The notes below the pieces were generated by a model. It was not told where the DNA came from, did not search any database, and was given only the letters and a program-made list of their open reading frames with translations. From Salisediminibacterium halotolerans (GTDB taxonomy: Bacteria; Bacillota; Bacilli; Bacillales; Salisediminibacteriaceae), in NCBI RefSeq assembly GCF_003814815.1, contig NZ_RKQQ01000001.1, forward strand, positions 310,001 through 374,000: a stretch of 64,000 bases of DNA. The letters are read 5' to 3'. Both the position numbers and the translations under genes were made by a program. Positions 8,623 through 16,706 of this stretch are shown here, piece by piece; position 1 is the stretch's first letter, and every line of letters starts with the position of its first letter.

Positions 8623-9441
8623 ATGCTGACGATCCAGCAGTATTATACGTTAACTGCCCGGACGCTCAACTGGATCGGCCTCGGTTTTTCCGCCGCAGCC
8701 GTGCTTCTCGCCAGTTACTACACGGTTTTCGGCTGGGAACGAATGCTGGACGCCAGTTTCACGCCATCGGCGGTAATTTTTTTAGCCGGTCCGGGGAACT
8801 TCATCCTTGCCGCCGCGAAAAAGCGCCGCGCCGAAAGCCTCCAGCTCGCCGTACCCGACCGCGCCCAACCGCTTGCCGGCCATCGGCGCCTGATGATCGT
8901 TCCGTTCGTCCACTGGCTCCGTGAATACGTTCTGTTTACGCTCGACGGCCAAGCCGTTGCCCGAATTCACGAGAACGTCTCCGGCTTTCGGCGGATCGCT
9001 TCGATTCCTTTGCACGTGATCGGTTTGCGCGCGTTCTTGAAAAAATCGTTACATATTTCTAATCAGAACGGCTTGTTATACCGGCTCGAAAAAAAGCGCG
9101 GCCTGAAACACCGCTCGCATCTGTACCACGCCGACGGCACACACCTCGGCTACTACGACATAAACGTCTGGAACCCGGCCCGCAGCTACACGACCATTTT
9201 CAACCCCGCCGGCGAGCAAATCGGTGAAAACCACGGCGGCTTCTCCGGCATGCAATTCGAAATCCGCAACCAAAGCGGCAACCCGGTGATTCAAATCAAA
9301 TACGAAGGCATCCCGACAGAAGCGCTCGAAACATTCTCCGGCGTCCGCGGCGATATTATTGACTACACCGATGCACCCGAAGCCCGCGAGCCCCTGTTTT
9401 TGCTCGCGCCCGTCATCGTCCAGCTCCACTTCCTGCGCTGA
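8623..9441 (+). CDS. Membrane-associated protein, possibly LURP-one/tubby-like fold
   Basis: 272 residues; AAAGGAG before the ATG. Two hydrophobic stretches near residues 17-38 and 47-63, then a soluble beta-rich part with repeated pattern elements (LFTLDGQAVARI, LLYRLEKKRG, HLYHADGTHLGYYDI, TTIFNPAGEQIGE, QFEIRNQSGNPVIQIKY) that recalls the strand pattern of LURP-one-related proteins such as YxjI. That assignment is only pattern-based. Function unknown. The amidase ribosome site begins 26 bp after its stop, so the two may be cotranscribed. Confidence 0.6.
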   Translation: MLTIQQYYTLTARTLNWIGLGFSAAAVLLASYYTVFGWERMLDASFTPSAVIFLAGPGNFILAAAKKRRAESLQLAVPDRAQPLAGHRRLMIVPFVHWLREYVLFTLDGQAVARIHENVSGFRRIASIPLHVIGLRAFLKKSLHISNQNGLLYRLEKKRGLKHRSHLYHADGTHLGYYDINVWNPARSYTTIFNPAGEQIGENHGGFSGMQFEIRNQSGNPVIQIKYEGIPTEALETFSGVRGDIIDYTDAPEAREPLFLLAPVIVQLHFLR

Positions 9442-9481
9442 GACAACCAAAGACATTTGATGAAAAAAAGGAGGTCATCGT

Positions 9482-10972
9482 ATCGACATCGCAACTTACC
9501 TCGCTAATGATGCGACGGCTCTGATCCGCCGCGTAAACGAAAAGAGCATTACGAGTGCGGAACTGCTCAATCACAGCTTCACGCGTCTCGATCACGTCAA
9601 TCCCGGCTTAAACGCGGTTGTCCGTGAGCGCCGCGCCGCAGCCGCTGCCGAAGCCGAAGCGATCAAGCCGGATACCGGCGCGCTCAGCGGACTGCCGATT
9701 TTGTTAAAAGACTTGTCGCAGCAAGTTACAGGCGAAACGATCAGCTCCGGTTCGCGGCTGTTAAAAAACGTCACCGCCGACGATGATGCCCACTTCGTCC
9801 GCCGCCTGCGCGCAGCCGGAGCGATTCCGACCGGGCACACGAACACGCCCGAATTCGGCGTAAAAAATATTACTGAACCGCTCTTACACGGGGCGGCGCG
9901 CAATCCATGGAACACGGAGCACTCGCCGGGCGGCTCGAGCGGCGGCGCAGCCGCGGCTGTGGCGGCCGGGATCGTGCCCGTTGCCGGCGCAAGCGACGGC
10001 GGCGGGTCGATCCGGATCCCCGCGTCATTTACCGGGCTTGTCGGCATGAAACCGACGCGCGGACGCACCCCCGTCGGCCCCGGTGCCGGCCGGCAATGGC
10101 AAGGCGCGGCCGTCGGGTTTGTGTTAAGCCGGACGGTGCGCGACAGCGCGCTGTTTATGGACGTCTTGCAAACGGTCGAACCGCACGCCGCCTTTCAGAC
10201 ACCGCTCCTGCCTGAGCGCTGCACGGCGGAAGCCGGGCGCCCGTTTGGCAAGCCGCTCCGCGCGGCTTTTTCCGTCGCATCGCCTGTCGGAACGTCTGTG
10301 TCAGAAGAGGCCGTGGCGGCGGTGAAAAACGCGGCCGTCTGGCTCGAAGCTGAGGGGCATGATGTTGAAGAAGCTGCGCCGGCCATTGACGGGAACGAGC
10401 TGATGAAGGGGTACTACTTGATGAACAGCGGCGAGATGTCCGGACTGCGGCAGCAGCTGGAGCGCGCGTTCGGACGCGAACTGACGGCGGCGGATATCGA
10501 ATTGGAGCCGCGGCTGTTAAGCGAAGCGGGCCGGAAAATCGGCGCGGCGGATTATACGCTCAGCCTGCAGTCATGGGACGCAGCCGCGGAAACGATGGCC
10601 GCGTTTCACGAGACGTACGATCTGTATCTCACTCCGGCGACGGCGTGGACCGCGCCGCTTGTCGGCGAATTAACCGCCTCGGCCGAACGGGCGGCTGAGC
10701 TGGAAGCAGGCTTCAGTGAACTTTCGTCAGCTGCGCAGCTCGCACGGATCGAGGAGATGTTTCGCCCGAGTCTTACGTACACGCCGTTTACGCAGCTCGC
10801 CAATTTAACCGGCCAGCCGGCGGTGTCGCTCCCGCTGCATATCGCAGCCGACGGCCTGCCGCTCGGCGTGCAGATCATCGCCGCAAAAGGCCGCGAAGAC
10901 CTGCTCTACCGCCTCGCCTTCCAATTCGAGCAAAGCCCGCTTTGGCAAGCGGCCGAACCAAGCGCGTTTTAA
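9482..10972 (+). CDS. Amidase (amidase signature family), apparent ATC start codon
   Basis: 496 residues if counted from ATC at 9482. The reading frame is homologous in style to amidases from its first residues ([28 protein letters not shown]), yet between the upstream TGA (9461) and TTG (9701) there is no ATG, GTG or TTG. A perfect AAGGAGG sits 7 nt before the ATC. Starting at 9701 would delete about 73 residues of the family core. The Ser-cisSer-Lys triad is present: Lys76 (LPILLKDL), the GGSSGG pair (Ser152/153) and nucleophile Ser176 ([10 protein letters not shown]). Hydrolyses an amide to acid and ammonia; substrate unknown. It is not GatA by context, as no gatB or gatC is near. The gene is very GC-rich compared with its surroundings. 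Confidence 0.82.
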   Translation: MDIATYLANDATALIRRVNEKSITSAELLNHSFTRLDHVNPGLNAVVRERRAAAAAEAEAIKPDTGALSGLPILLKDLSQQVTGETISSGSRLLKNVTADDDAHFVRRLRAAGAIPTGHTNTPEFGVKNITEPLLHGAARNPWNTEHSPGGSSGGAAAAVAAGIVPVAGASDGGGSIRIPASFTGLVGMKPTRGRTPVGPGAGRQWQGAAVGFVLSRTVRDSALFMDVLQTVEPHAAFQTPLLPERCTAEAGRPFGKPLRAAFSVASPVGTSVSEEAVAAVKNAAVWLEAEGHDVEEAAPAIDGNELMKGYYLMNSGEMSGLRQQLERAFGRELTAADIELEPRLLSEAGRKIGAADYTLSLQSWDAAAETMAAFHETYDLYLTPATAWTAPLVGELTASAERAAELEAGFSELSSAAQLARIEEMFRPSLTYTPFTQLANLTGQPAVSLPLHIAADGLPLGVQIIAAKGREDLLYRLAFQFEQSPLWQAAEPSAF

Positions 10973-10992
10973 CAAGCACCCGGAGCAAAAAG

Positions 10993-11016
10993 AAAAGCAG
11001 CCCGCGGGCTGCTTTT
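10993..11016 (+). terminator. Terminator-like hairpin after the amidase gene
   Basis: AAAAGCAGCCCG / CGGGCTGCTTTT perfect palindrome, 20 bp after the stop. Repeat A copy 1 follows directly. Confidence 0.75.
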
Positions 11017-11046
11017 CAGACTGTCGACAAACGATTATTTTGACGT

Positions 11047-11181
11047 AAGCCACGCAGCCGCTAACCTCCGCTTGCCGCAGGCAAGGCTTCAGCTAATTAA
11101 AGACCGGTATTTGACCGGTCTTTAATGGATCTTCAGCTCTTGCTTTTCCTGCAGGCGTCGGAGGAAGTGGCTGCGTGGCTT
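11047..11181 (+). repeat. Dispersed foldable repeat, family A, copy 1
   Basis: 135 bp. End arms AAGCCACGCAGCC and GGCTGCGTGGCTT are perfect inverted repeats; inside are a CTTGCCGCAGGCAAG hairpin, a variable hairpin AAAGACCGG/CCGGTCTTT, and the conserved strip GCAGGCGTCGGAGGAAG that can pair with CTAACCTCCGC. Conserved flanks: CAGACTGTCGACAAACG on the left and TTCTTACTTTGCA on the right. Other copies at 21782, 33049, 41359 (minus), 47368 and 54199. Confidence 0.85.
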
Positions 11182-11229
11182 TCTTACTTTGCAGAGCAAT
11201 ATTGACAACGCGCTGTTTGAAACAGGAAG

Positions 11230-11342
11230 GATGACCCAGCATCCCGGCTTTCTCCTGCGGGTTAGACGAGACCCTGCAGGGCATAAGCCCGAAGCGGCTC
11301 GACGCTCGCCCGCGGAGAGAAGTCGAACGATGCTTAGTCATC
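11230..11342 (-). repeat. Dispersed foldable repeat, family D, copy 1
   Basis: 113 bp bounded by GATGACCCAGCATC and GATGCTTAGTCATC (inverted, 12 of 14 match). Inside are CCGGCTTTCTCCTGCGGG / CCCGCGGAGAGAAG and a central ACCCTGCAGGGCATAAGCCC strip. The same sequence, in the opposite orientation, is at 41205-41325. Degraded pieces are near 21948-21985 and 54600-54640. Confidence 0.75.
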
Positions 11343-11360
11343 TGTTCCTTTCACCGTGAT

Positions 11361-11999
11361 CTAAAATGAGGCTGTCCAGCCGCCGTCGACGGTCAAGACG
11401 ACGCCGTTGACAAAGCTGGAGTCACTCGATGCGAGGAACAGCGCTGCCTGCGCGATTTCACTTGCTCCCCCGGTGCGCGGGCTGAGAGCGTGCGTTTTCC
11501 CGCAGCGGGCCATGCCGAATTCGCTGATATTGGTCATGCTCGTACCGATATTCGTGCTGACGGCGCCGGGAGCAATCGCGTTGCAGCGGATGCCCTCTTC
11601 CGCGTACATAAAGCCGGTGTTTTTCGTCATCCCGACGACAGCGTGTTTCGATGCGCCGTAGGCGACACCTGCATGCGCGCCGTTTTCCCCGCCGGTCGAG
11701 GCGATATTCATGATATTGCCCGCTCCTTTTTCGCGAAAAATCGGGATCGCTTCACGCATCGCCGCCATCACGCCTTTCGTATTAATATCAAAAATCCGAT
11801 CCCATTTTTCATCGCTGATTTCGCCGACCGGCTCAAACCCGTCCATAACCCCGGCGTTATTCACAAGCACATCGAGCGTGCCGTACGTTTCAACCGCAAA
11901 GGCGATCAGTTTTTTCACTTCGTCAATCTTGCCGACGTTGACTGTAAACGAAGCGGCTTTCCCGCCGTTTTTCTCAATGTCGGCTAACCGACATGTCAC
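11361..11999 (-). pseudogene. Short-chain dehydrogenase/reductase, N-terminus lost
   Basis: The translated frame is a good SDR from LADIEKNGGKAASFTVNV onward: NNAG motif, NIASTGG, catalytic Tyr and Lys in YGASKHAVVG, and a normal C-terminus ending VDGGWTASF. The first 45-50 residues of the fold, with the TGxxxGIG nucleotide-binding motif, are absent. The frame stays open upstream to 12179 but reads nonsense antisense to the TetR gene. The best remaining start, GTG at 11999, lacks a ribosome site and would still give a protein without a cofactor site. Most likely a deletion joined the SDR interior to the TetR upstream region. Confidence 0.72.
11977..11994. promoter_or_regulatory. Candidate TetR-type operator
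   Basis: ATGTCGG-CTAA-CCGACAT, a perfect 7+7 palindrome 36 bp before the TetR-like start. Placement fits autoregulation, but part of it lies in the SDR remnant, so it could have arisen at the deletion joint. Confidence 0.4.
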
Positions 12000-12029
12000 G
12001 CTGCTAATGATGGAGAAAGGAGCAAAAAC

Positions 12030-12383
12030 ATGACGAACGAAGACCGCCGCGTCCGTAAATCGAAACACGCACTCAAACAAAGCCTCGTCACCTGTCTGAA
12101 AACGAAGCCGCTCGACCGCATCACCGTCAGCGAGCTTGTCCGCTCCGCCGATTTGAACCGCAGCACCTTTTATCAGCATTTTACGAACCTCGACGAATTG
12201 TACGACGAACTCGTCCGCGACACGATGAACGAACTGATCCGCTCCTACCGCGAACCGTATCTCGGCAACCGCCGGTTTGACATCAGCGAGCTGACTGCAT
12301 CATCCGTACGGATATATGAACGAACAGCTGCTTATGATCATTCAATACCGTCCCGCAATCACCAACGTCACCTTGCCGGCTGA
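12030..12383 (+). CDS. TetR/AcrR-family regulator, C-terminus probably truncated
   Basis: 117 residues where the family usually has about 190. The DNA-binding domain is good: ALKQSLVTCLKTKPLDRITVSELVRSADLNRSTFYQHFTNLDELYDEL. The ligand-binding domain breaks off after TASSVRIYE and the tail RTAAYDHSIPSRNHQRHLAG looks like a frameshift product. Another frame over 12318-12395 reads MNEQLLMIIQYRPAITNV before a stop. AAAGGAG precedes the ATG. With the decayed SDR next to it this seems to be a dead regulator/target pair. Confidence 0.65.
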   Translation: MTNEDRRVRKSKHALKQSLVTCLKTKPLDRITVSELVRSADLNRSTFYQHFTNLDELYDELVRDTMNELIRSYREPYLGNRRFDISELTASSVRIYERTAAYDHSIPSRNHQRHLAG

Positions 12384-12402
12384 ACGCAAGACTTGACTAT
12401 AC

Positions 12403-12852
12403 TCACCGGCGCAGCCGAATCCACACCCAGCAGAGCATAAGACCGAACAGCGCCCCGGCGCTGTCCAAGAGCACGTCGCTCACCTCGCCGCTCCGCCCCG
12501 GCACGAACAGCTGGTGCGTCTCATCAATCGCTGCGTACACCGTCGCAAGCACCCAAGCCCAAAGCCCCTTTCGCTGCGCAAAAACCGCAGGCGCGTCTGC
12601 GAAGTAAAGCGCGCGCAGAATCAATACAGCGAGAATCGCGTAGATCACAAAATGAGCCGCTTTGCGGATGAACAGGTGAAAGCCGTCCGCGTCGAGCTCG
12701 GCAAAAAAGACCGCGCTTTGCACAACGTCAAACACGAAGGCGACGACCCCGCCGCTCAAAGCACCCGACGTTTCGCCGGGCTGCGCCGAAAAGAAAAATA
12801 TCACACCCATCCATAAGAAAACCGGCACCCAGGCCGACATGCGTCCTTTCAT
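12403..12852 (-). CDS. VanZ-like membrane protein
   Basis: 149 residues from the ATG at 12852, chosen because GGAGGGG lies 5 nt upstream; an earlier in-frame start overlaps that site. Four hydrophobic segments. VanZ-family marks are FFFSAQPG near the N-terminus, FIRKAAHFVIYAILAVL, and DETHQLFVPGRSGEVSDVLLDSAGALFG. The family includes teicoplanin-resistance VanZ but most members have no known role. Single gene. Confidence 0.85.
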   Translation of the reverse strand: MKGRMSAWVPVFLWMGVIFFFSAQPGETSGALSGGVVAFVFDVVQSAVFFAELDADGFHLFIRKAAHFVIYAILAVLILRALYFADAPAVFAQRKGLWAWVLATVYAAIDETHQLFVPGRSGEVSDVLLDSAGALFGLMLCWVWIRLRR

Positions 12853-13020
12853 TTTGACCCCTCCAAGCAATAGCTTATAAACTGAACAAATGATTTATTA
12901 AACGTTCAGGCAGAAAATATGGTACGTTAATACTAACGAGCGTTACAAACTATTTTATCCAATCACGTTGATCGTTAAAAGCATAATGGCTGCGAGTTGT
13001 ATAAAGGAGGCTTCACAGCG

Positions 13021-13668
13021 GTGACGAAGAAAACTATTCTCAAACTGACAGCCGTTGTGATTGTCATCGGCTTGCTTACCTGGGTCAATCAGCGTTATTT
13101 GAACATCCGTCCTGGCGAGATTCGCGCCTGGATCTTGAGTTTCGGCGTTTACGCGCCGGTGATTTACCTTGTCTTGTACGCGGCACGGCCGTTAATCCTC
13201 TTCCCCGCTTCGATTATGACGCTCGGCGGCGGTCTTGCCTTCGGTCCCTTTTGGGGCACGGTGTTAAGCGTCGCCGGCGCATCCGGTTCAGCAGCGGTCG
13301 CGTTTTTTGTTGCGCGTAAACTCGGCAAAAACGTGGCCGCAAAAGATTGGCAAGGCCGCGCCGAAAAAATACAGCAGCAGCTGGAAACTAACGGATTTTA
13401 TTATGTCTTTTTGCTCCGCTTCATTCCGCTCCTGAACTTTGATTTGATCAGCTACTTGGCGGGTGTTTCGAAAGTGAAATTTGCTCCATTTATCTTCGGA
13501 ACAGCTTCCGGGATGATTCCCGGTACCTTCGCCTATGTATTTTTAGGCTCGAGCCTTGTCGACCCGAGTGTTGAAGTTCTCATCCTTGCCGGCGCACTGT
13601 TTGTGTTGATTTCGGTGATCCCGTTTCTTTTAAGCAAGAAAATGAAACAGCGATTAGGCTTTAAATAG
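13021..13668 (+). CDS. TVP38/TMEM64 (DedA-like, SNARE-associated) membrane protein
   Basis: 215 residues from GTG at 13021; AAAGGAGG is 10 nt upstream. The upstream TTG at 12997 would include the ribosome site. About six hydrophobic segments with the family core RPLILFPASIMTLGGGLAFGPFWGT and LLRFIPLLNFDLISYLAGVSKVKFAPF, GTASGMIPGTFAYVFLG. Relatives act in membrane lipid or cation homeostasis (VTT domain scramblases are proposed); the role here is unknown. Confidence 0.87.
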   Translation: MTKKTILKLTAVVIVIGLLTWVNQRYLNIRPGEIRAWILSFGVYAPVIYLVLYAARPLILFPASIMTLGGGLAFGPFWGTVLSVAGASGSAAVAFFVARKLGKNVAAKDWQGRAEKIQQQLETNGFYYVFLLRFIPLLNFDLISYLAGVSKVKFAPFIFGTASGMIPGTFAYVFLGSSLVDPSVEVLILAGALFVLISVIPFLLSKKMKQRLGFK

Positions 13669-13693
13669 CTTCAAGCCTTCGATTTGATAACAA

Positions 13694-13730
13694 AGAAAGC
13701 GTTGACACTTCCTCGCATCAAGGATATTAT
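13694..13730 (+). promoter_or_regulatory. Promoter with overlapping cre (CcpA site) for the sugar-binding protein/GH30 unit
   Basis: TTGACA (13702-13707), 17 bp, TATTAT (13725-13730) is a near-ideal sigma-A promoter. AGAAAGCGTTGACA (13694-13707) matches a cre except for the first base and overlaps the -35, predicting repression by CcpA in the presence of preferred sugars. A 140-nt leader follows. Confidence 0.7.
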
Positions 13731-13872
13731 TAAAGCATAAACCGCGGAAGGAAATTTTTCACAGTTTCCATTATAAAAATAGGATAAATCAAACTTGTGC
13801 ACGCAAGTTTTTTATTTTGATTTTTACGAAACCGGTTTAGTTAAACTTCAAAAAGAGTACATAGGGGGAAAA

Positions 13873-15210
13873 ATGATGAAAAAGTACTGGAAACTGTCAG
13901 CCATCACTTTAGCAGCCGCAGCATTGACTGCTTGCGGCGCCGACAACGAATCCGCAAACATCAATAATGCGAATGCCGATGATGGAAACGGAGCTGCGGA
14001 AGAGGAAGCAAACGCAGATACGGAAACGGTCGGCGAGGAGGACGCAGAAGTTGAACTCGATTTTTGGCTGTTTGGCGCGAACTATGATTTATTAGTCGAA
14101 GAATACATTGAAGAAAACCCGCATGTTTCCATTAATATTCAGCAGATTGACATGGAAGATCACCATAATAACTTATTTACTTCGCTGTCAGCCGGCAGCG
14201 GCGCACCCGATATCGCCGCGATCGAAGTCTCGGAAATCGAGCGCTATAAAAATGCGGAGGATCGCTTTTATAACCTTTACGACCTCGGGGCTGAAGAGAT
14301 TGAAGAAGACTATTTAGATTGGGTTTGGGATCTCGGCACAAGTACGGAGGGGGATTTTTCATTCGGCGTTCCGACAGACATCGGCCCGACCGTGATGTAC
14401 TACCGCACGGATGTATTTGAAGAGGCCGGGCTTCCGACTGATGCTGACGAAGTGAACGACTTAATCGAAACCTGGGACGACTACGAAGACATCGCCGCAA
14501 CCATCTTGGAGGAAACCGGAAAACCGATGGCTGACAATCCTGAAACAGTATTTAACGCCAAGCGCGATCAATCCCCGGAGCAATATTTCAATGAAGATGA
14601 CGAACTGATCATCGACTCTTCTCCTTATGTGCGCGAGGCTTATGATGACACAGCCGACTGGATTGAGTCCGATTATGTTGAGAACTTTGGCATGTGGTCG
14701 CCGGAGTGGGCAAACGGCATGGCCGAAGGAGAATACGCCACATTATTAGGACCGGCGTGGATGCGGGATACAATTAAAGAAAATGCGCCCGACGCAACAG
14801 AATGGCGCATTGCATCAATGCCGGAAGGCGCCGGCAACTGGGGCGGCTCTTGGATGACGATCCCGAAGGAAACCGATCACGCCGAAGAAGCCTATGATTT
14901 TCTGACGTGGCTGTTGGCTCCAGAGCAGCAGAAAGACTCCTTCGAAGAACGCGGAATGTTCCCGTCGACACCTGAAGTTTACGACGATCCTGAATTCACG
15001 GAAATCACCGATGATTACTACGGCGGCCAAAACGTTGCAGAAATCTTTGCCGAAGCCGCGTTAGAAGTGAATTACGTCTATAAAGGCGCAGATTTCGGTG
15101 AAGTAAATACGGAAATTCTTGATGGACTGGACAACGTCTATGACGGCACCGACCCTGATGAGGAATGGGAAAATATTCTTGACCGGACGGAGCAATTACT
15201 GAGCCGATAA
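13873..15210 (+). CDS. Extracellular solute-binding lipoprotein (family 1, sugar type)
   Basis: 445 residues from ATG 13873 behind AGGGGGAAAA. Lipobox L-T-A-C, Cys21, and an acidic linker of about 40 residues, then a family 1 solute-binding fold (DFWLFGANYDLLVEEYIEENP, GAPDIAAIEVSEIERY, FGVPTDIGPTVMYYRTDVFEEAGLP, PAWMRDTIKENAPDATEWRIASMPEG, ESD-rich tail). Binds a sugar or oligosaccharide at the cell surface. Odd: no ABC permease genes follow; the next gene is a GH30 glycosidase. The permeases must lie elsewhere or be shared. Confidence 0.88.
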   Translation: MMKKYWKLSAITLAAAALTACGADNESANINNANADDGNGAAEEEANADTETVGEEDAEVELDFWLFGANYDLLVEEYIEENPHVSINIQQIDMEDHHNNLFTSLSAGSGAPDIAAIEVSEIERYKNAEDRFYNLYDLGAEEIEEDYLDWVWDLGTSTEGDFSFGVPTDIGPTVMYYRTDVFEEAGLPTDADEVNDLIETWDDYEDIAATILEETGKPMADNPETVFNAKRDQSPEQYFNEDDELIIDSSPYVREAYDDTADWIESDYVENFGMWSPEWANGMAEGEYATLLGPAWMRDTIKENAPDATEWRIASMPEGAGNWGGSWMTIPKETDHAEEAYDFLTWLLAPEQQKDSFEERGMFPSTPEVYDDPEFTEITDDYYGGQNVAEIFAEAALEVNYVYKGADFGEVNTEILDGLDNVYDGTDPDEEWENILDRTEQLLSR

Positions 15211-15293
15211 CAAGAAACGATACAGCGGGGAATCCGGTCTTCCCCCTCCGCAATCGTTGCAAATTAAGGAAAATGACAAAGGAGATGACCCGA

Positions 15294-16637
15294 TTGAAAG
15301 AAGTCCAAATCATCCAAACAAGTAAGCTCGAAAATGAAAAATGGCAAACGAAAGACCCGCTCGTGTTGGAAAACGAAGCGGCAGTATCAAACGTGAAACC
15401 GTCCGTCACGATCGATCCGGCAACAGAATACCAAAAATGGATGGGATTCGGCGGCGCGTTCACCGAAGCGGCTGCGTATACCTTAGCGCAAGTGTCGGAC
15501 GCGAACCGCGCCGAAGCGATCCATGCGTATTTTGATAAAACCGGCGGCCTCGCCTACAATTTAGGCCGAACGCATATTCACAGCTGTGATTTTGCCTTGG
15601 AAAATTATACGTACGTCGATGAACATGATGAATCACTTGCGTCTTTCTCGATTGAACGCGAGCATAAATATGTGATTCCGTTTATTCAAGATGCGGTTAA
15701 AAAAGCAGGCCACGACTTGACGATGCTGTCGTCACCATGGAGTCCGCCGGCGTGGATGAAAACGAACGGCGAGATGAATAACGGCGGACAGTTAAAAGCA
15801 GAACATCGGCAAACGTGGGCGAACTACTTTGTGAAGTATATTGACGAAATGGAGAACGCGGGCATTCCGATTTGGGGTGTATCTGTGCAAAATGAACCGG
15901 CCGCCGTGCAAACGTGGGATTCTTGCATTTATTCCGCAGAGGAAGAACGCGATTTTGTCAAAAATTATCTCGGTCCGACCTTGCACAATCAGGGTTTGGC
16001 GGAGAAAAACATCGTCATTTGGGATCACAACCGCGACTTGATCGTCGAGCGGGCGACGACCGTTTTAGAAGATCCGGAAGCGGCACAGTACGTGTGGGGC
16101 ACGGGCAATCATTGGTACGTTTCCGAGGAGTTTGAAAATTTAAGTAAAGTCCACGAGGCTTTTCCCGACAAGCACTTGCTCTTTACCGAGGGATGCATCG
16201 AAGAGGGAGTGCATTTGGGCGAGTGGCACACCGGTGAGCGCTATGCGCGCAATATTATCGGCGATATGAACAATTGGCTGGAAGGATTTATCGATTGGAA
16301 CCTTGTCCTTAATGAACACGGCGGTCCAAATCACGTCGGAAATTATTGCGACGCGCCGATCATCGCGGATACAAAAAACGATCAGCTCCACTACAACAGC
16401 ACGTATTACTATATCGGCCACTTCAGTAAATTTATTGCGCCCGGAGCGAAGCGCATTGATGTTGCTTCGTCCGCTGATCAAGTCTCGATCGCAGCGTTCA
16501 AAAATTTGACGGATGAGGTTGTTGTTGTCATTCTTAATGAAACGGAAAACGACCAAGATCTCGTCTTAAATGTTGCCGGTGAGCAAGGAGAAATGGCGGT
16601 GCCAAAACGATCGATCACGACTTGTGTGATCAACTAA
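15294..16637 (+). CDS. Glycoside hydrolase family 30 (glucosylceramidase-like)
   Basis: 447 residues from TTG 15294, chosen because AAAGGAG is 9 nt upstream; ATG at 15273 has only AAGGA directly before it. Features: FGGAFTEAAA and LGRTHIHSCDF early in the barrel, MLSSPWSPPAWMKTN, acid/base Glu201 in VSVQNEP, nucleophile Glu299 in LLFTEGC, DWNLVLNEHGGPNHVGNYCDAPII, and a C-terminal beta domain. No signal peptide, so cytoplasmic. Likely hydrolyses a beta-glucoside or beta-1,6/1,3-linked oligosaccharide imported with the help of the binding protein gene 83 bp upstream. Confidence 0.9.
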   Translation: MKEVQIIQTSKLENEKWQTKDPLVLENEAAVSNVKPSVTIDPATEYQKWMGFGGAFTEAAAYTLAQVSDANRAEAIHAYFDKTGGLAYNLGRTHIHSCDFALENYTYVDEHDESLASFSIEREHKYVIPFIQDAVKKAGHDLTMLSSPWSPPAWMKTNGEMNNGGQLKAEHRQTWANYFVKYIDEMENAGIPIWGVSVQNEPAAVQTWDSCIYSAEEERDFVKNYLGPTLHNQGLAEKNIVIWDHNRDLIVERATTVLEDPEAAQYVWGTGNHWYVSEEFENLSKVHEAFPDKHLLFTEGCIEEGVHLGEWHTGERYARNIIGDMNNWLEGFIDWNLVLNEHGGPNHVGNYCDAPIIADTKNDQLHYNSTYYYIGHFSKFIAPGAKRIDVASSADQVSIAAFKNLTDEVVVVILNETENDQDLVLNVAGEQGEMAVPKRSITTCVIN

Positions 16638-16706
16638 AAGACGGTATGCGGACTTGCTGAAAACCGGCGCTGACGTTTCGTTTCCGGATCTAAAGGAGGG
16701 CTTACC

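Noticed and set aside
12000-12179. N-terminal extension of the SDR frame to 12179
   Set aside because: It is antisense to the TetR DNA-binding domain and has no SDR features; the open frame is due to GC-rich codon shadowing.
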